From Dissophora ornata (taxonomy: Eukaryota; Mortierellomycota; Mortierellomycetes; Mortierellales; Mortierellaceae), in NCBI GenBank assembly GCA_025201705.1, contig MU616862.1:1-36030 (forward strand): DNA of 36,030 nt, read 5' to 3'. Of the stretch, positions 20,019 to 31,540 are shown one piece after another; position 1 is the stretch's first letter, and every line of letters starts with the position of its first letter. The notes beneath the pieces were generated by a model. The model made no database searches. It was not told the DNA's origin and worked only from the letters and a program-made list of their open reading frames with translations. Made by a program: the position numbers and the translations under genes.

Positions 20019-23000
20019 ATGACTTCATCCACAGCCACAACTGCAATTTCAGCGTTCCCATTACTCCAACTGCCACAACCACCCCTTGAGGGTCCGTCGT
20101 CATGGACACGACAGCTTAAAGAAGATGACGCAGTGGTTGTCCCTAGCAACATCTATGAATACAATCCCCATTCGCTTCGATGCTGTTCCAGAGAAACGGT
20201 AGCAAAAGGTGTTTCAAGACAGGTCTCTGTCTACACCATGTGTGAGTCTGGACTGCCTTTGCTAGATCACCATAATCTTCCCTCCACGCTGTGCTCCGAG
20301 TCTTCATCGACAAATGCGGCAACTAAGGACGACACCGTTGTCCTCAATGACACTATCGAATCCTCCTCATCCACTTCGTTAGTCCCACCTACAGCTCCTA
20401 CAACACCCCCTCTTACCGCCACTATTTTGACCTCTACAGTCAACAGCAGTACTGCCGTCGCCACCTCTATCAACTCGATGGAGGACAACAAACAGTGCGC
20501 AGTCCCTATAGTTGCAGGTAAATACACACATCCCAGAAATATGGTTATCGGAAGGAAAAGACACGACTTGCATTGGCTGGATTACTCCCCTTTCTGGCGC
20601 TGTTTCTCTCTCTCTCTACTGATCAAATTTGGCTGGACGCCTTCTGGATCGGATGTGTCCATATTACTACCGCTCTGTTTGATTCGATTATAGCCATCCT
20701 CGCGTCCAGCGAGGATGGCTATTGATTTGGTTATATTCCATAACGAGTGTCCACCAGACCTCGGCTAACCCTAATGTTCTTGTTGATACTGCGTCAACTT
20801 TGATCCTTTCATCGTTTATTGATCAGTGTCTTTGTTTGAACATTTGAGTTACACTTGAACCACTTGAACGCATAAATGTCATGCATTTGTAAGTCGCGCG
20901 ACGCACGATCCTGCATGGGCGTTTTCCCCCCTCGAGTTGTACAGAAAATCGATATGCAATTGCCTTGAAACGAAACCATGAGAGCAAAGAGTGGGTTAGA
21001 AAGGAGCAGAGTTATAGGGACTACTGATGGGATGCAACGATGGTAAGCATCGCCACAATATCAGGATCCCCGGGCAACAGGTTCCCTCGATAAAAATGAG
21101 GCATTTATTTTTATTGTCATTTGTGAAGCGCTGGATGCGCCAAAGTTTCTGAGCGAAAATCGACAAACACAAAAAAATTGACAAGGTCGTGCTGTGGACC
21201 AGATCGGAGTCTTTGCTCGTAACGGCCCTCCTTTTTGACACATGTGCAGTACTCCCCTGGAACTAAAAACGGGTGAAGGACACGGCCAAAAAGGGAAGGG
21301 TTAGGCTGCTTCTCGTCTTCTTCCTCTCTGTCTCACCAACTTCCTTCCCATATCGCTCCCTGCCTTGCCCTTGCTGTGCAACGCACTTTGGCGTGCCTCG
21401 CTTCCCCCTCTCCCTCCTCTACTGGGCTGCTCAATTGCCCTCTCCCTCTTTGTCTGTTCTTGACATACAACAGCGTACGGCGCCATGCAATTGATTTGTG
21501 TGAATGAACTGCCATGCAGCTGTGAATGCATGGAGTGAATGGTCAACGGTCAAAGGGACCGTTTGCGCCAAATATGCATGAAATATGTCCACGCGCTGAC
21601 TGTTTCTCGCTCCGCTCCCTCGTAGGTCCGGCCAATCCTGACGGTTTCTGTCTTGTCCATCCAGTCCAGGTCCAGGTTTCAACCTCAACCCCAGGCCCAG
21701 TCCTGCCGCCTTCCCCTCGCGCGACTTGCAGCAGCAGCGACATCACTGACAGCACCTCCTTGTCCCTTGGGCAACTTGACTCAAATTCGTCCTCATCTCA
21801 TCACTGTCCAACTCACCTTGGGTCTTCTTCTTTGGCCCTAGCGCAAACTTCCTGTTCTTTCGCATACGGATCCGGGATACCTAAACCCTACAAAGCTACT
21901 CTATCTACTAGTTCTGCTGGATATCCTTCACAACCGAGTGGTTTCTCGTTTATATTGACAACATCCACAACACCGCAGCCACAGACGGACTCTTCCTCTA
22001 CAAAATCTGTCACCTCGTCGTCGCAGAAAGGAGAGTAATAACACCAGTAAATCGTGGATTCACCTCCTGATCAGACATTGGAAACGCAACATCAAAGTCT
22101 CGGTAGGCACTAACACTGGCACTGTCTCTGACGCCTCTGATCGCTCCGATTCCGTCTCCACAACGAACCTCAGCTTTGGCAGCCTTACAAGCTCGGGGAG
22201 CATATATAGATATCAACACCAGGAACGCTTGGCTTTTTCTTCCTCGTCTTTACGTCAACCTGCCACCAAGAAGCGCAACTTCACAGGACGCATTCATTCT
22301 TCTTCATTTTCCAACAACACCCCCACTACCAACTCCAGGAGGGGCAGCCTTCTGAAAAGAATGATCAAACTATCTAGGAACCGCAGCATGCCTGCGCCTA
22401 CACCCAACTTAAATCAGGGCAACATCAGCCGATCCCACACCAACCCGTTTTCATTCGCGAATCTCAGTCTCAACCGGACCGCAAGCGGAAGGAGTACTAC
22501 AGAAGTTAGCCCTCCTTATTCCTCCAAAGTGGAACCTGACCCCTCACTATCATCCCCGTCCGGCTCCTCAGCTCTCCCCATATGGACATCCGTGACGCCG
22601 ATCGCATCCCAGGCAGCAGTGATTTCACACATCCACCACGGAAATTTCATACAGCTCTCGGACTATAAAATTGATGAGCTGATCCGAGTCATGGCGGGCA
22701 AGAACTCAAAGGTGTTGGAGACCATCAAAATCCATGGGGCCGCGATATCGGGAGCGGACGCCAGGTTGCTGGCGAAATTGATTCGATCCTCAGAGGCGGC
22801 GAATATCAGGGTCCTGAATCTGGATCGGAACGCGATTAGCCAGGATGCGTTCAAACACTTGTCCGAGGCGTTAAAAACGAACAAGACGATCACGACACTG
22901 AGCATGATCCTAGCCAGTGTGAATGATAAGAACGTCAAGTATATTGCCAAAGCCCTGACCAAGACTACTACCTTGATGGAGCTGGATCTGTCCAGCAACA

Positions 23001-24592
23001 GGATCACAGCGACGGGCATCGAGGCGTTGTGTGATGCCTTACTCCATAACCGAACGTTAACGCGACTGTGCCTGCAGTCAAACAACATCACAAAGGCGGG
23101 CGCACCCCATCTCGCAACACTATTGGCAAAGAATCGGGTAATTCGGCATCTCAACATCGGGTCGAATGGTTTGGGCGACGAAGGTTGTATCAACGTTATT
23201 GACGCTGTCCGGTACAACCGCGCGCTTACGTCGTTGAGTCTGGATTTGAATGAGATGGGAACGGCAAGCGCATCTGCCATGGCAGCGGCTCTTCATTCCA
23301 ATCGACACCTTGCGTATCTGTACATCTCAAATAACAATATTGGCGATCAGGGCCTGGTCGCTATCTGCGACAGTTTGAAGAAGAACCAGAGCCTGATCGG
23401 ATTGGACCTGGAGATGAACCAACTCGGTAACAGACAAGGCATCGCTGGGATGAAAGCTCTAGCAGATGTGCTGAAAGTGAACACCTATCTACGTGAGATC
23501 AACCTTTCTTACAACGTATTTTCAAGTGAGGAGGTCAAGGCATTAATGGAGGGCGTATCAGCCAACTCGACACTGGAGAGCATCTTGCTCACACACTGTG
23601 GAATACAAACAGAGGGTGCCTTGGCGATAGCCGAGGTGTTGCCGTCAGCGAAGGGATTGCAGAACTTGGGATTGAACTTCAACCCGGATATCGAGGTCGA
23701 AGGGTACTGGGCACTAGCAACAGGTTTGGCCAAGAACAGGTCCATGAAGGGGATGCAACTGGACTACAATTCCGGAGATCGACATGTGCTCTACGACTCC
23801 ATTCAAAAGTCTTTAACGATGAATTTCATCTGGCAGCAAGCAGTCTATGCGGCAACGTGTCGTATCTTGATATTGTCCAGGATTGTATTGCTGGGGCATC
23901 CTGTGAAACAAAATATGTTGCAGGGTCAACAGATAAAGCAGCAACAGCAACAACAGAGCGGAGGGGCTTGGAATCTTCTGAAGAGGGTTGGTCTTGGCAG
24001 GACGAACTCGACTATATCACAGAGATCCCTAGTGACACTCACCAAGAATCTACCAAACGATCCAGTGCCCTCGAATAACGCGAATGATGGCAATGGTGCC
24101 ACCGAAATACGGAATGTGGCGCACAGAAGCATTTCCCCCCAACCGCCATCGTTATCTGGATCGTCTATAAGAGCCGGTGTGGCGCAAATGATCGGCCAAG
24201 GGTCAAGTTCTAGCACGAACCAGCAGAAGCAATTGGTGGATCAGGGACATTTTCAAGGCCTGCCTCATCACCAACGCCAGTTGTCAAACTCCCACTCTCC
24301 CTCGATCCCACAACTCGAACAAATACCACCTCAAGAGTACAACGCTCACAAGGCCATGGCCCAACTCGGAAACATGCCCTACGAGATTTTCGAAAAGATA
24401 TGTGCTTACCTCGACCCGGGCCATAACATGACCATAGCCCAGATCCGAGCGGCGATCCAAGCTGGAGGAACGCGGTCGACACTGACATCATACTATACAA
24501 AGGCTAAGATGTTGGAGATGATCTTCCATAGTCGGTACATCCCGCCACTCGGGATGCGCTATGGCATAAAGAATGGAGACGAGCGTCTCTGA
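20019..24592 (+). CDS. large leucine-rich-repeat (RNI-like) protein with Ser/Thr-rich N terminus
   Basis: My model has three exons (20019-20517, 21626-22034, 22174-24592), all in phase, giving 1108 residues. Exon 3 is secure: about 13 repeats of ~28 residues (22703-23800) such as LMELDLSSNRITATGIEALC and LAYLYISNNNIGDQGLVAIC, the ribonuclease-inhibitor LRR type found in RanGAP- and NLRC3-like proteins. No NACHT domain is visible. After the repeats come a poly-Gln tract (about 23935-23955), a low-complexity linker and, at ~1036-1052, MPYEIFEKICAYLDPG, which resembles the start of an F-box. The N-terminal ~460 residues are Ser/Thr/Pro-rich and probably disordered. Exons 1 and 2 are less sure: intron 1 is 1108 bases, and an alternative start is the ATG at 21526, which reads into exon 2 without intron 1. 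Function unknown; protein scaffolding or substrate recognition is possible. Confidence 0.72.
20690..20722. repeat. perfect 14-bp inverted repeat (hairpin)
   Basis: ATAGCCATCCTCGC at 20690-20703 and its exact reverse complement at 20709-20722, separated by the loop GTCCA. It lies in the proposed first intron of the LRR gene. It could fold in RNA; no T-run follows that would suggest a simple terminator. Confidence 0.85.
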
Positions 24593-27500
24593 TACGGAAA
24601 GAAAGGTGAGGAGTGGGAGAGAAGAACTATAGTGACTATAGACCAGGGATAGCGATACCCAATACGCGTCTTATCTTTCATGTCGACTGTTCTGCCAGGA
24701 CGAGATAAAATATTCACTGATTCAGATATTTGCCCGCATTTTGTTGCATGTTGAAGTGGCATTTGTTTTTATTTGTTGCTTTGTTTGCGTGTTTGTAGCC
24801 AATGCGGACGTACAGCGTGATGGTGAGCTAGGAGTGAAAAACAAATAATAGCGGGCCCACTGCGGAGAATTGAGGAGATGGGGGTGATCACCACAAAACG
24901 TTGCAGCCATTCATACCCGGAAATGGCACAAGTGCACAAGGGTCAAAAAAACAATGCATCCTGGGTTTGTAGAGAGCGAAAGTAATTAGGGATGCATGGA
25001 CACGAAGAGTGGATCACAAGATGTGTATATGAAAATCTGTGACAAAGGAATAGCGCTCAAATGCGCGGAGAACGTAGATGTCTATGCTTGCAGATCAGAA
25101 GTGACCCGGCGCGTGGCAAGCCGGGATAAAATAGTCGTGGCACATCCCGTCCTTCTTGCTGGAGTCGCGGGTGAAAAGGACGAGAAGATAATAACCTGTG
25201 TCTTTGTGGATCTGAATGCACTCACTTGATGCGATAGGAGCGTTTAAATACTATGCTCCAGATTTGCACGAGGCATCAGTGGTTTTCGCAAGCATAGGCG
25301 CACGAAAATACACAAGCAGATGCGAGAGAATCCATGCTGTGCCTCCCTTTGTCTCGGGAGAAAGACCCCCCCCGACAGACAGCCTATAAGTGGATGGGCC
25401 CATGCGAAGTAGTCTACTGACATCTTACGGACTTCCCCGCGATTTAAGAGTACCCATTCCCAGGAAACAAAACAAACATGCATCTTGGATCTCAAAAAAA
25501 GGCTCCATGCCGCGCATCAAAATAAAGAGAAGTGCTTTAGATGATCTTATACTCTGTCTCAACAGCAAGCGCTTTTGCGTGCTTCCCTTACCCTTGGTTG
25601 TAGCGTTGTCAAGATCTAGAGATAGCGCACCCTCAGTAAAACGCGTGTTTGAATCTGGAACCCACCTTTCCCTTACATCTTCGCTCTTTTTATCGCGACA
25701 TGTGATTGCGCATTGGCTTTAGTCTTTCTACTATCAAGGTTTTGCCAGTTGATTCAGCTGATTATGCTACCCGTGCTACCCTGACAAGCCGGAAACGCTC
25801 CAGGGAAAGCTGGGAGAAAAGAACTATGACCCAGTTCATTTTTTGCCCCGCAAAAGAATGGCCAACGGGAAGATGTTGGACATGTGTCTCGTGATCGAAA
25901 AGTGTGGATGATTTATTCTGTTACATGCATGTGTTCTTGGTACAACCTTGGTGTTTTCTGTATTAGGTAACAAGATGGGGTTGAAAAGGCGGGGTAGTCG
26001 TCTATTCAGGACCTCATTAATCGGAGGTCAATGCATCGCAAAATGCGGGGGAGAGATTTCCACTTCTTTGTGTACTGTACATATACTATACAGAGGTGTC
26101 CAGGGAATGTGGCGATGGAGAAATAGCGCCTGTAGACTATGTGAGGAGTTGTATACCATGCAGTCCTGTCTCTTTCCGAAGAGACCGCAGTCCTCCTCAC
26201 TTTCCTTGTAACCAAAGTCTAACGTCTTTTGCAGGGTATAACGTCCTTGATTGAAATGTCCCTCAAATCCGAGTCAGGCACCACCAAAATACGGTTAATA
26301 TTCGCCAGCGTTTCTGCTTCTGAGGCTGTGATTGATCGGAATGTGCAGGGTCGTTTTTTCAATGTCCACTTATCAGCGGACATGAAATTCGGGAAGTCAA
26401 GACATGATTGGCTTAGAGGCGTAGATAACAATGAATGCTTGTTCTTTTCATGATTGGGGTGAGCAGACAGTGCGGTACCTCTGTGATTGGAGACAGCAGA
26501 GTAATGTCTACAGACTCTCATTCTTTGTCCATGTCTTCAACGTGAGTAGTACAGAGCAGAGTGGCTAGGTTCTGCAGAGGTGTGAGGGCAAAGACCTCTC
26601 CCGTTCAGATGATTTTGTGCAGCTCCACATTCACCCGATAGGTTCTTTGTGTTCAACCAATGTCCGTTGTACGACATTGGATTAGCAAATGAGGGACAGA
26701 GGTTTCCGAATCTGATGCATGGCCCTTGCAACGATTTCTATGTCTGGGTAAAATATTCATCTTCCCCACAAACATCTTTCGTTAATAGACGGCATCTCAG
26801 AAAACAGTTGACCTGGTGCCATAAAAACGAAATCCTTCAGACACCCGCGATAAAGTTCATTATGTGCGCATGTATACACATGATCGGAAGCTATAGTAGA
26901 ACGTAGACCATGGTCGACAAGACTAGACTGAAACGAGAGCTTCATGCCGGTTAGCACAGCACGGCGAGTAATCTGAACGCTCGATTAATATGTATTTGAT
27001 CTTTCATAGCATGGATTTAATCTTTCAGTCAGAAGTGCAACGGGTTGGGTCGCGATCAATGTAGAGAACAGAAAACCTTGTACTAAGCAATCATGAGTTC
27101 CTGCCTGTAACAAGAAGCGCCGATCTTTTCTCAGTCTCCTTCGACGGGCATATACAGTACATGCCCTGAGAAAATTCCGAGCGATGGTTCCTTCCCCGCT
27201 CGGTGCTGGCTGCCATATTGGGGAAAAGCCTCACACGATCAAATGAAAGATTGACACTCAGCTACGCCCTTCTATTTAGGCACATCTTTTTGAAATGTAC
27301 AACGGTAGAGGACAGAGAGAACTTGATCCTACGTTTGGATGACTCGGACCGGAAGTGCAAGTGTTACATGGGCTTAATCTTAAGCGGTCGCTTCCCTCAT
27401 TCGTTTCATGCCTCTTTTTGTCGTGCAAGAATTATGATATGTCGCGGATATATCAAATCTAGGCATTGCAAAAGCGCTTGATTGCCTGGACGCAAGCTAC

Positions 27501-28989
27501 TGTGAGACCGAGAGAGTTATAAAAAAGTGCTCACAGAGTGTGCATATGGCCCTTTTGACGCAAGAAGCTGACTTCTCCCTTTCCTTTCGCCTTTCAAGAA
27601 AACAGGAAAATTGAATTGGCACACCTATTTTGAAATATGGCAAGGAATGAAGACCATTGCCTATTTTCATTGCGCACGCTTGGTGGCGGTAGGTCGGGAT
27701 AACGGAGGATCGTCCCCAGTTCTTTTGCTCGCTCTTCTTCTGCAGCTATGTGACTTGATCCCAGATCGCAATGCTCGAGATGAACGGGGTTATCTTGAAG
27801 CTATTCAGAATGGGATTAAAACTCGTGGAATTCAGGGTTCGACGGCAAAACTTTGCCCTAAGAAGTAGCTACTCAGAGGAGGCAAAGTTGTGCTCAAAGC
27901 GATAGAGAGAGAGATAGAGGGTAGGTTCGTCTAGATGCCGGAATTGCGCAGTGTCGCGGTGTCCTGGTCCAACGTACGGAACACACGGTGGTATGTTACA
28001 ATGGAACTCTACAATGAAATTCAATCGGACTGAGTTTCCCCGCAATTTTCCTTTATTAATTGCTGGTTGGGACGTTTAAAAATTGTATGGCCGGCACAAG
28101 AAACAGCGCTGAGCACTGTCCAATGAGAGAGGGTTCTGCCAAGGCAAAGACTCCGACAACGACCAGCACCTCTTGTCAGAACCATTTTTTAAAATAAAGA
28201 AATAGCTGTTGCTGTGTGTGCTATGTATCTCCAGGAGGATCTATGCAGTGCGCAGATGAAGCAGTAACTGGAGTCATCTAAGATTGACGTGCATGGGTGC
28301 TCGAGCAAGCAATGTCTGTCGTTGAGATTGGGCAACTAGTGTTTGTCGGATGGATCCACTTTTTTCTCTTTATCCGTTGTCCTGTTGTTTATGCACGAGC
28401 AAGAACAGGTAGCAGGAGAGCAAGTGCTTCTCGGACAAGCGAGGGAACAAGACAAAGGAACACAGGGTTGTTCGCCGAAGCATAAACAAACAAAACAAAC
28501 AATAACACGCTATCAGGCGATGCTGACTCGAAAGTACAGTACAGCATTGACAACAACTGAATTGGTATTTCCATTTCTTTCGTTCTCACTGATAGCCTGG
28601 CAAGCGGGGGGTAGTTCTTTAAGATTCGCGCTATTACATTTGTCTTTCTGCCATTTTTTTTGACCGGCTGCTCGGCTGATAAAAAGGGCCCTCATTGTCC
28701 TCATTTTTCTGTCTCCGCTCACTGTCTGTCCTCCGATTCCCTTTTCGCCCTTCCTCCTCTATTTTTTCATAAAAGAAGATCAGGACCCCATCCTCTCCTT
28801 TTCTCTCTTCTGCATCTCTTCCTTCCTTCAAGACAGCCTTGAGGTCCCTTCACTCTCAACACTTTCCCTCCCCCCCCTCCCTCCCTCTCCAGCGCCCAAT
28901 TGGTACTAGAGCTCCAACTGTGAAGCACCTCTAGTATTCTATCACTCTGTCCTCTATCCGTCCCCCTCTTTCCACCATCATCAACAAAG
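24593..28989. other. 4.4-kb region without a recognisable gene
   Basis: This is the longest gene-free stretch in the window. The left end is the LRR 3' UTR; the last 300 bases are the CT-rich azgA promoter. Between them I see only short open frames of unknown kind: minus 26219-26521 (100 codons, with DKWTLKKRPCTFRS and ILVVPDSDLRDISIKD), plus 27203-27481, and plus 27647-27868 (73 residues) preceded by TATAAAA at 27518. None matches a family I know. No terminal repeats, transposase motifs or tRNA boxes were found. It may be old transposon debris, regulatory DNA or non-coding transcripts. Confidence 0.5.
28690..28989 (+). promoter_or_regulatory. CT-rich promoter and 5' UTR of azgA
   Basis: The 300 bases before the azgA ATG are strongly pyrimidine-rich, including a C-rich run near 28868-28885, as in highly expressed fungal genes lacking TATA. 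A TGATAA motif just upstream at 28676-28681 fits the GATA-factor core used in nitrogen control of purine permeases in Aspergillus. One such motif is weak evidence. Confidence 0.45.
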
Positions 28990-31158
28990 ATGAGTTTCTT
29001 TGATAGACTCAACCGCAGCGTGGCCGAGTCCTTCGTCGGCAAGCACTTCCGCCTCGAAGGCTCTGGTGCTCGTCGCGAGCGCATTGGTTCCAAGTTCACG
29101 ATTGAGCTCCGTGCTGGTCTGACTACCTTTGTCACTATGGTATGAAATCTACTCCCCTGAAAAAATTAATTTCCTGTCTCTGGCCGTTTCGCTTCGGATG
29201 CTATGCTGAGGGATACACCCGAGAGATACGTCAAAGATATGAAAGGGAAACGATGCAGGCTGACTATGAATGAGATACGCCCAGCTCTCAAAGACCACAT
29301 AGACATCCTTAGTCTCAGTCCGACGTTATTGCTCTTTATTCTATCGCAGTGGCTTGTATATTTTTGCCTACTGTACTGTTGTATGGACAGTTGACTAATC
29401 AGCTCTATACATGGCTCTCTTTTGTCTTGTCTCTTCCCACCAATTGCATAAACGTTGCTCCTCTATAGGCCTACATTATCTCGGTCAACTCGCTGATTGT
29501 TACCGACTCCGGTGGAACGTGTGTGTGCAATAACGGTGGCAATACCACTGATGTTGGATGCCTCACCGACCCCGGCTATGCCGACTGTCTTGCTATCCTC
29601 AAGCTCGACATGATCACTGCTACTGCTGCCATTGCCTGTTTCTCCACTTTCTTGATGGGTCTCTTTGCCAACCTCCCAATCGGTCTCGCCCCTGGAATGG
29701 GTCTCAATGCCTACTTTACCTACACTGTCGTTGGATTCCACGGTTCGAACAAGATCAAGTACGAAACTGCACTTGCTGCCGTCTTCATCGAGGGTATTCT
29801 CTTCATCCTGCTCTCGCTCTTTGGTGTCCGTCAATGGCTTGCTCGTTTGATCCCCCAGTCTATCAAAATCGCCACCGGTGCCGGTATCGGACTGTACCTG
29901 GCTTTCATTGGTATGTTGATTGGTGTCACCATCTACAAATTATTTATCCTAGACCGGCTGTTATTAAATCCTTTGGTACTGACTGGTCTTTTATCTTTCT
30001 CTGCCCACAGGACTCCAGTCCTCCGCCGGTATTGGTTTGATTGGAGGTGACAGCTCTACGTTGGTGACGCTCTCGGGCTGCGTGGTGGACGCGACCGGCG
30101 CTTGCATTGATGGAACACACATGCGTGGACCTGACACTTGGATGGGTATCTTTGGCCTTGTGATCATTGCTGTCTGTCTTCTTTTCCGTGTTAAGGGTGC
30201 AGTCCTTGTCGGTATCCTGATTGTCTCCGTCCTCTCCTGGATCCGTCCTACGAGTTTTACCTACTTCCCTTACACGGATGCCGGTAATGCTAATTTCGAC
30301 TACTTCAAGAAGGTCGTGACGTTCCACCCAATCAAGAGCACAATGGGCAAGATGAACTTCCAGCTTGACAATTCCGAGATTTGGATTGCTCTTATTACTT
30401 TCCTGTACGTCGATATCATGGATACCACTGGTACCCTCTACTCGATGGCCAAGTTTGGTGGTTACATGTACAAGAACGGCGACTTTGATGGGTCCACCGC
30501 TGCCTTCCTGTGCGATGCCACCTCGATTTCTGTCGGTGCCTGCTTTGGTGTTCCTCCCGTCACTGCCTTTATCGAGTCTGGTGCCGGTATCACTGAGGGC
30601 GGCAAAACTGGCTTGACTTCGATCACGACCGCAATCCTCTTCTTCATCTCGCTCTTCTTCTCGCCCATCTTTGCATCCTTCCCTCCATGGGCCACTGGTC
30701 CAGCCCTGATCGTCGTCGGTTCCATGATGGTCAAGTCTGTTCGCTCCATCAACTGGGACTACGTTGGTGATGCCATCCCTGCCTTCTTAACCATCGCCTT
30801 GATGCCCCTCTCGTATTCGATTGCCTACGGTCTTATTGCTGGTGTCGGTTCCTACGCTGCCATCAACGGATCTGTGTATCTTCTCGAGTTGGTCTCGGGA
30901 GGACGTATCACGCCCGAGGACAAGGATCTGAGGGAGCCCTGGATTAATGAGAGTTTCACCTGGCAGAACGTGTTGCCTCAATGGATGCAGAAGTTGGTCT
31001 GCAAGGCTCGTGGTGAGATCTATGTTGATCCTCTGGATGTCATCGAGGAGGAGGAGCGTCTTGAGCGCGAGGCTGCTGCTGCCGCCGAGGAGCACGAGTC
31101 CAAGATTGATATGAGCGGACACCACGGTGGTGGCATTCATGAGATCCCAAAGTATTAA
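28990..31158 (+). CDS. azgA: AzgA-type adenine/guanine/hypoxanthine permease
   Basis: Three exons (28990-29139, 29469-29910, 30011-31158) give 579 residues with about 12-14 membrane helices. Family motifs are clear: an N-terminal amphipathic start (MSFFDRLNRSVAESFVGKHF), TTFVTMAYIISVN, GLAPGMGLNAYFTYTVVG, ITFLYVDIMDTTGTLYSMA, GVPPVTAFIESGAGITEGGK and a hydrophilic cytoplasmic tail ending in a His/Gly-rich stretch. AzgA proteins import hypoxanthine, adenine and guanine by proton symport at the plasma membrane. Introns 29140-29468 (329 bases) and 29911-30010 are GT-AG; the first splits TM|AY, the second G|LQSSAG. The C-terminal ~60 residues are Glu-rich. Nothing shows co-regulation with ADE4. 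Confidence 0.95.
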
Positions 31159-31540
31159 ATAATGATATACTAGAACTATTATGCTAGGACATAGCAGACT
31201 CGCTCCAGTACATTTTAATTTACCATTATACCAATTTTATGTATCGCCATCCGTGCTCTTAATCAAAACCAGAATAAATCATAAACAAAAAAATCCACTG
31301 CTCTCCTTGTGTTCAAGAAAAGAAGGCAAGACAGAGCACGTCTTTGCCCTGCGAGAAGTCGTTGGGCCTGTAGGAAGTTGGTGGCGGCTGAATCAACAAA
31401 AATGGAAGAGAAAATTGACGCAAGGACTACGGTCACATGTCCAGCAATTTTTCGCACAAGCTCAGTGCAGCCACCCAACTGGGCCTGCATAAGGAATTGG
31501 ACGACTCGAATTTGATGAAAACCCCTCTCTTACAATCACA
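31159..31540. other. intergenic region between azgA and RPS25
   Basis: 382 bases with the azgA 3' UTR (AATAAA at 31273-31278, 115 bases beyond the stop) and the RPS25 promoter. No TATA box or other named element was recognised. Confidence 0.55.

Noticed and set aside
22663..23280. 205-codon open frame on the minus strand
   Set aside because: It lies wholly inside the LRR-coding exon on the opposite strand and reflects its codon bias; the plus-strand LRR repeats are unmistakable.
22703..23800. NLR-type immune receptor
   Set aside because: The repeats resemble those of NLRC3, but there is no NACHT or NB-ARC domain with Walker motifs in the reading frame, so only an RNI-like LRR protein is supported.
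27830..27850. GGGTTCGACG, similar to a tRNA B box
   Set aside because: No matching stem, no A box at the right distance and no acceptor pairing were found.
29463..29834. 123-codon minus-strand open frame
   Set aside because: Antisense shadow of the second azgA exon, which encodes conserved membrane helices.
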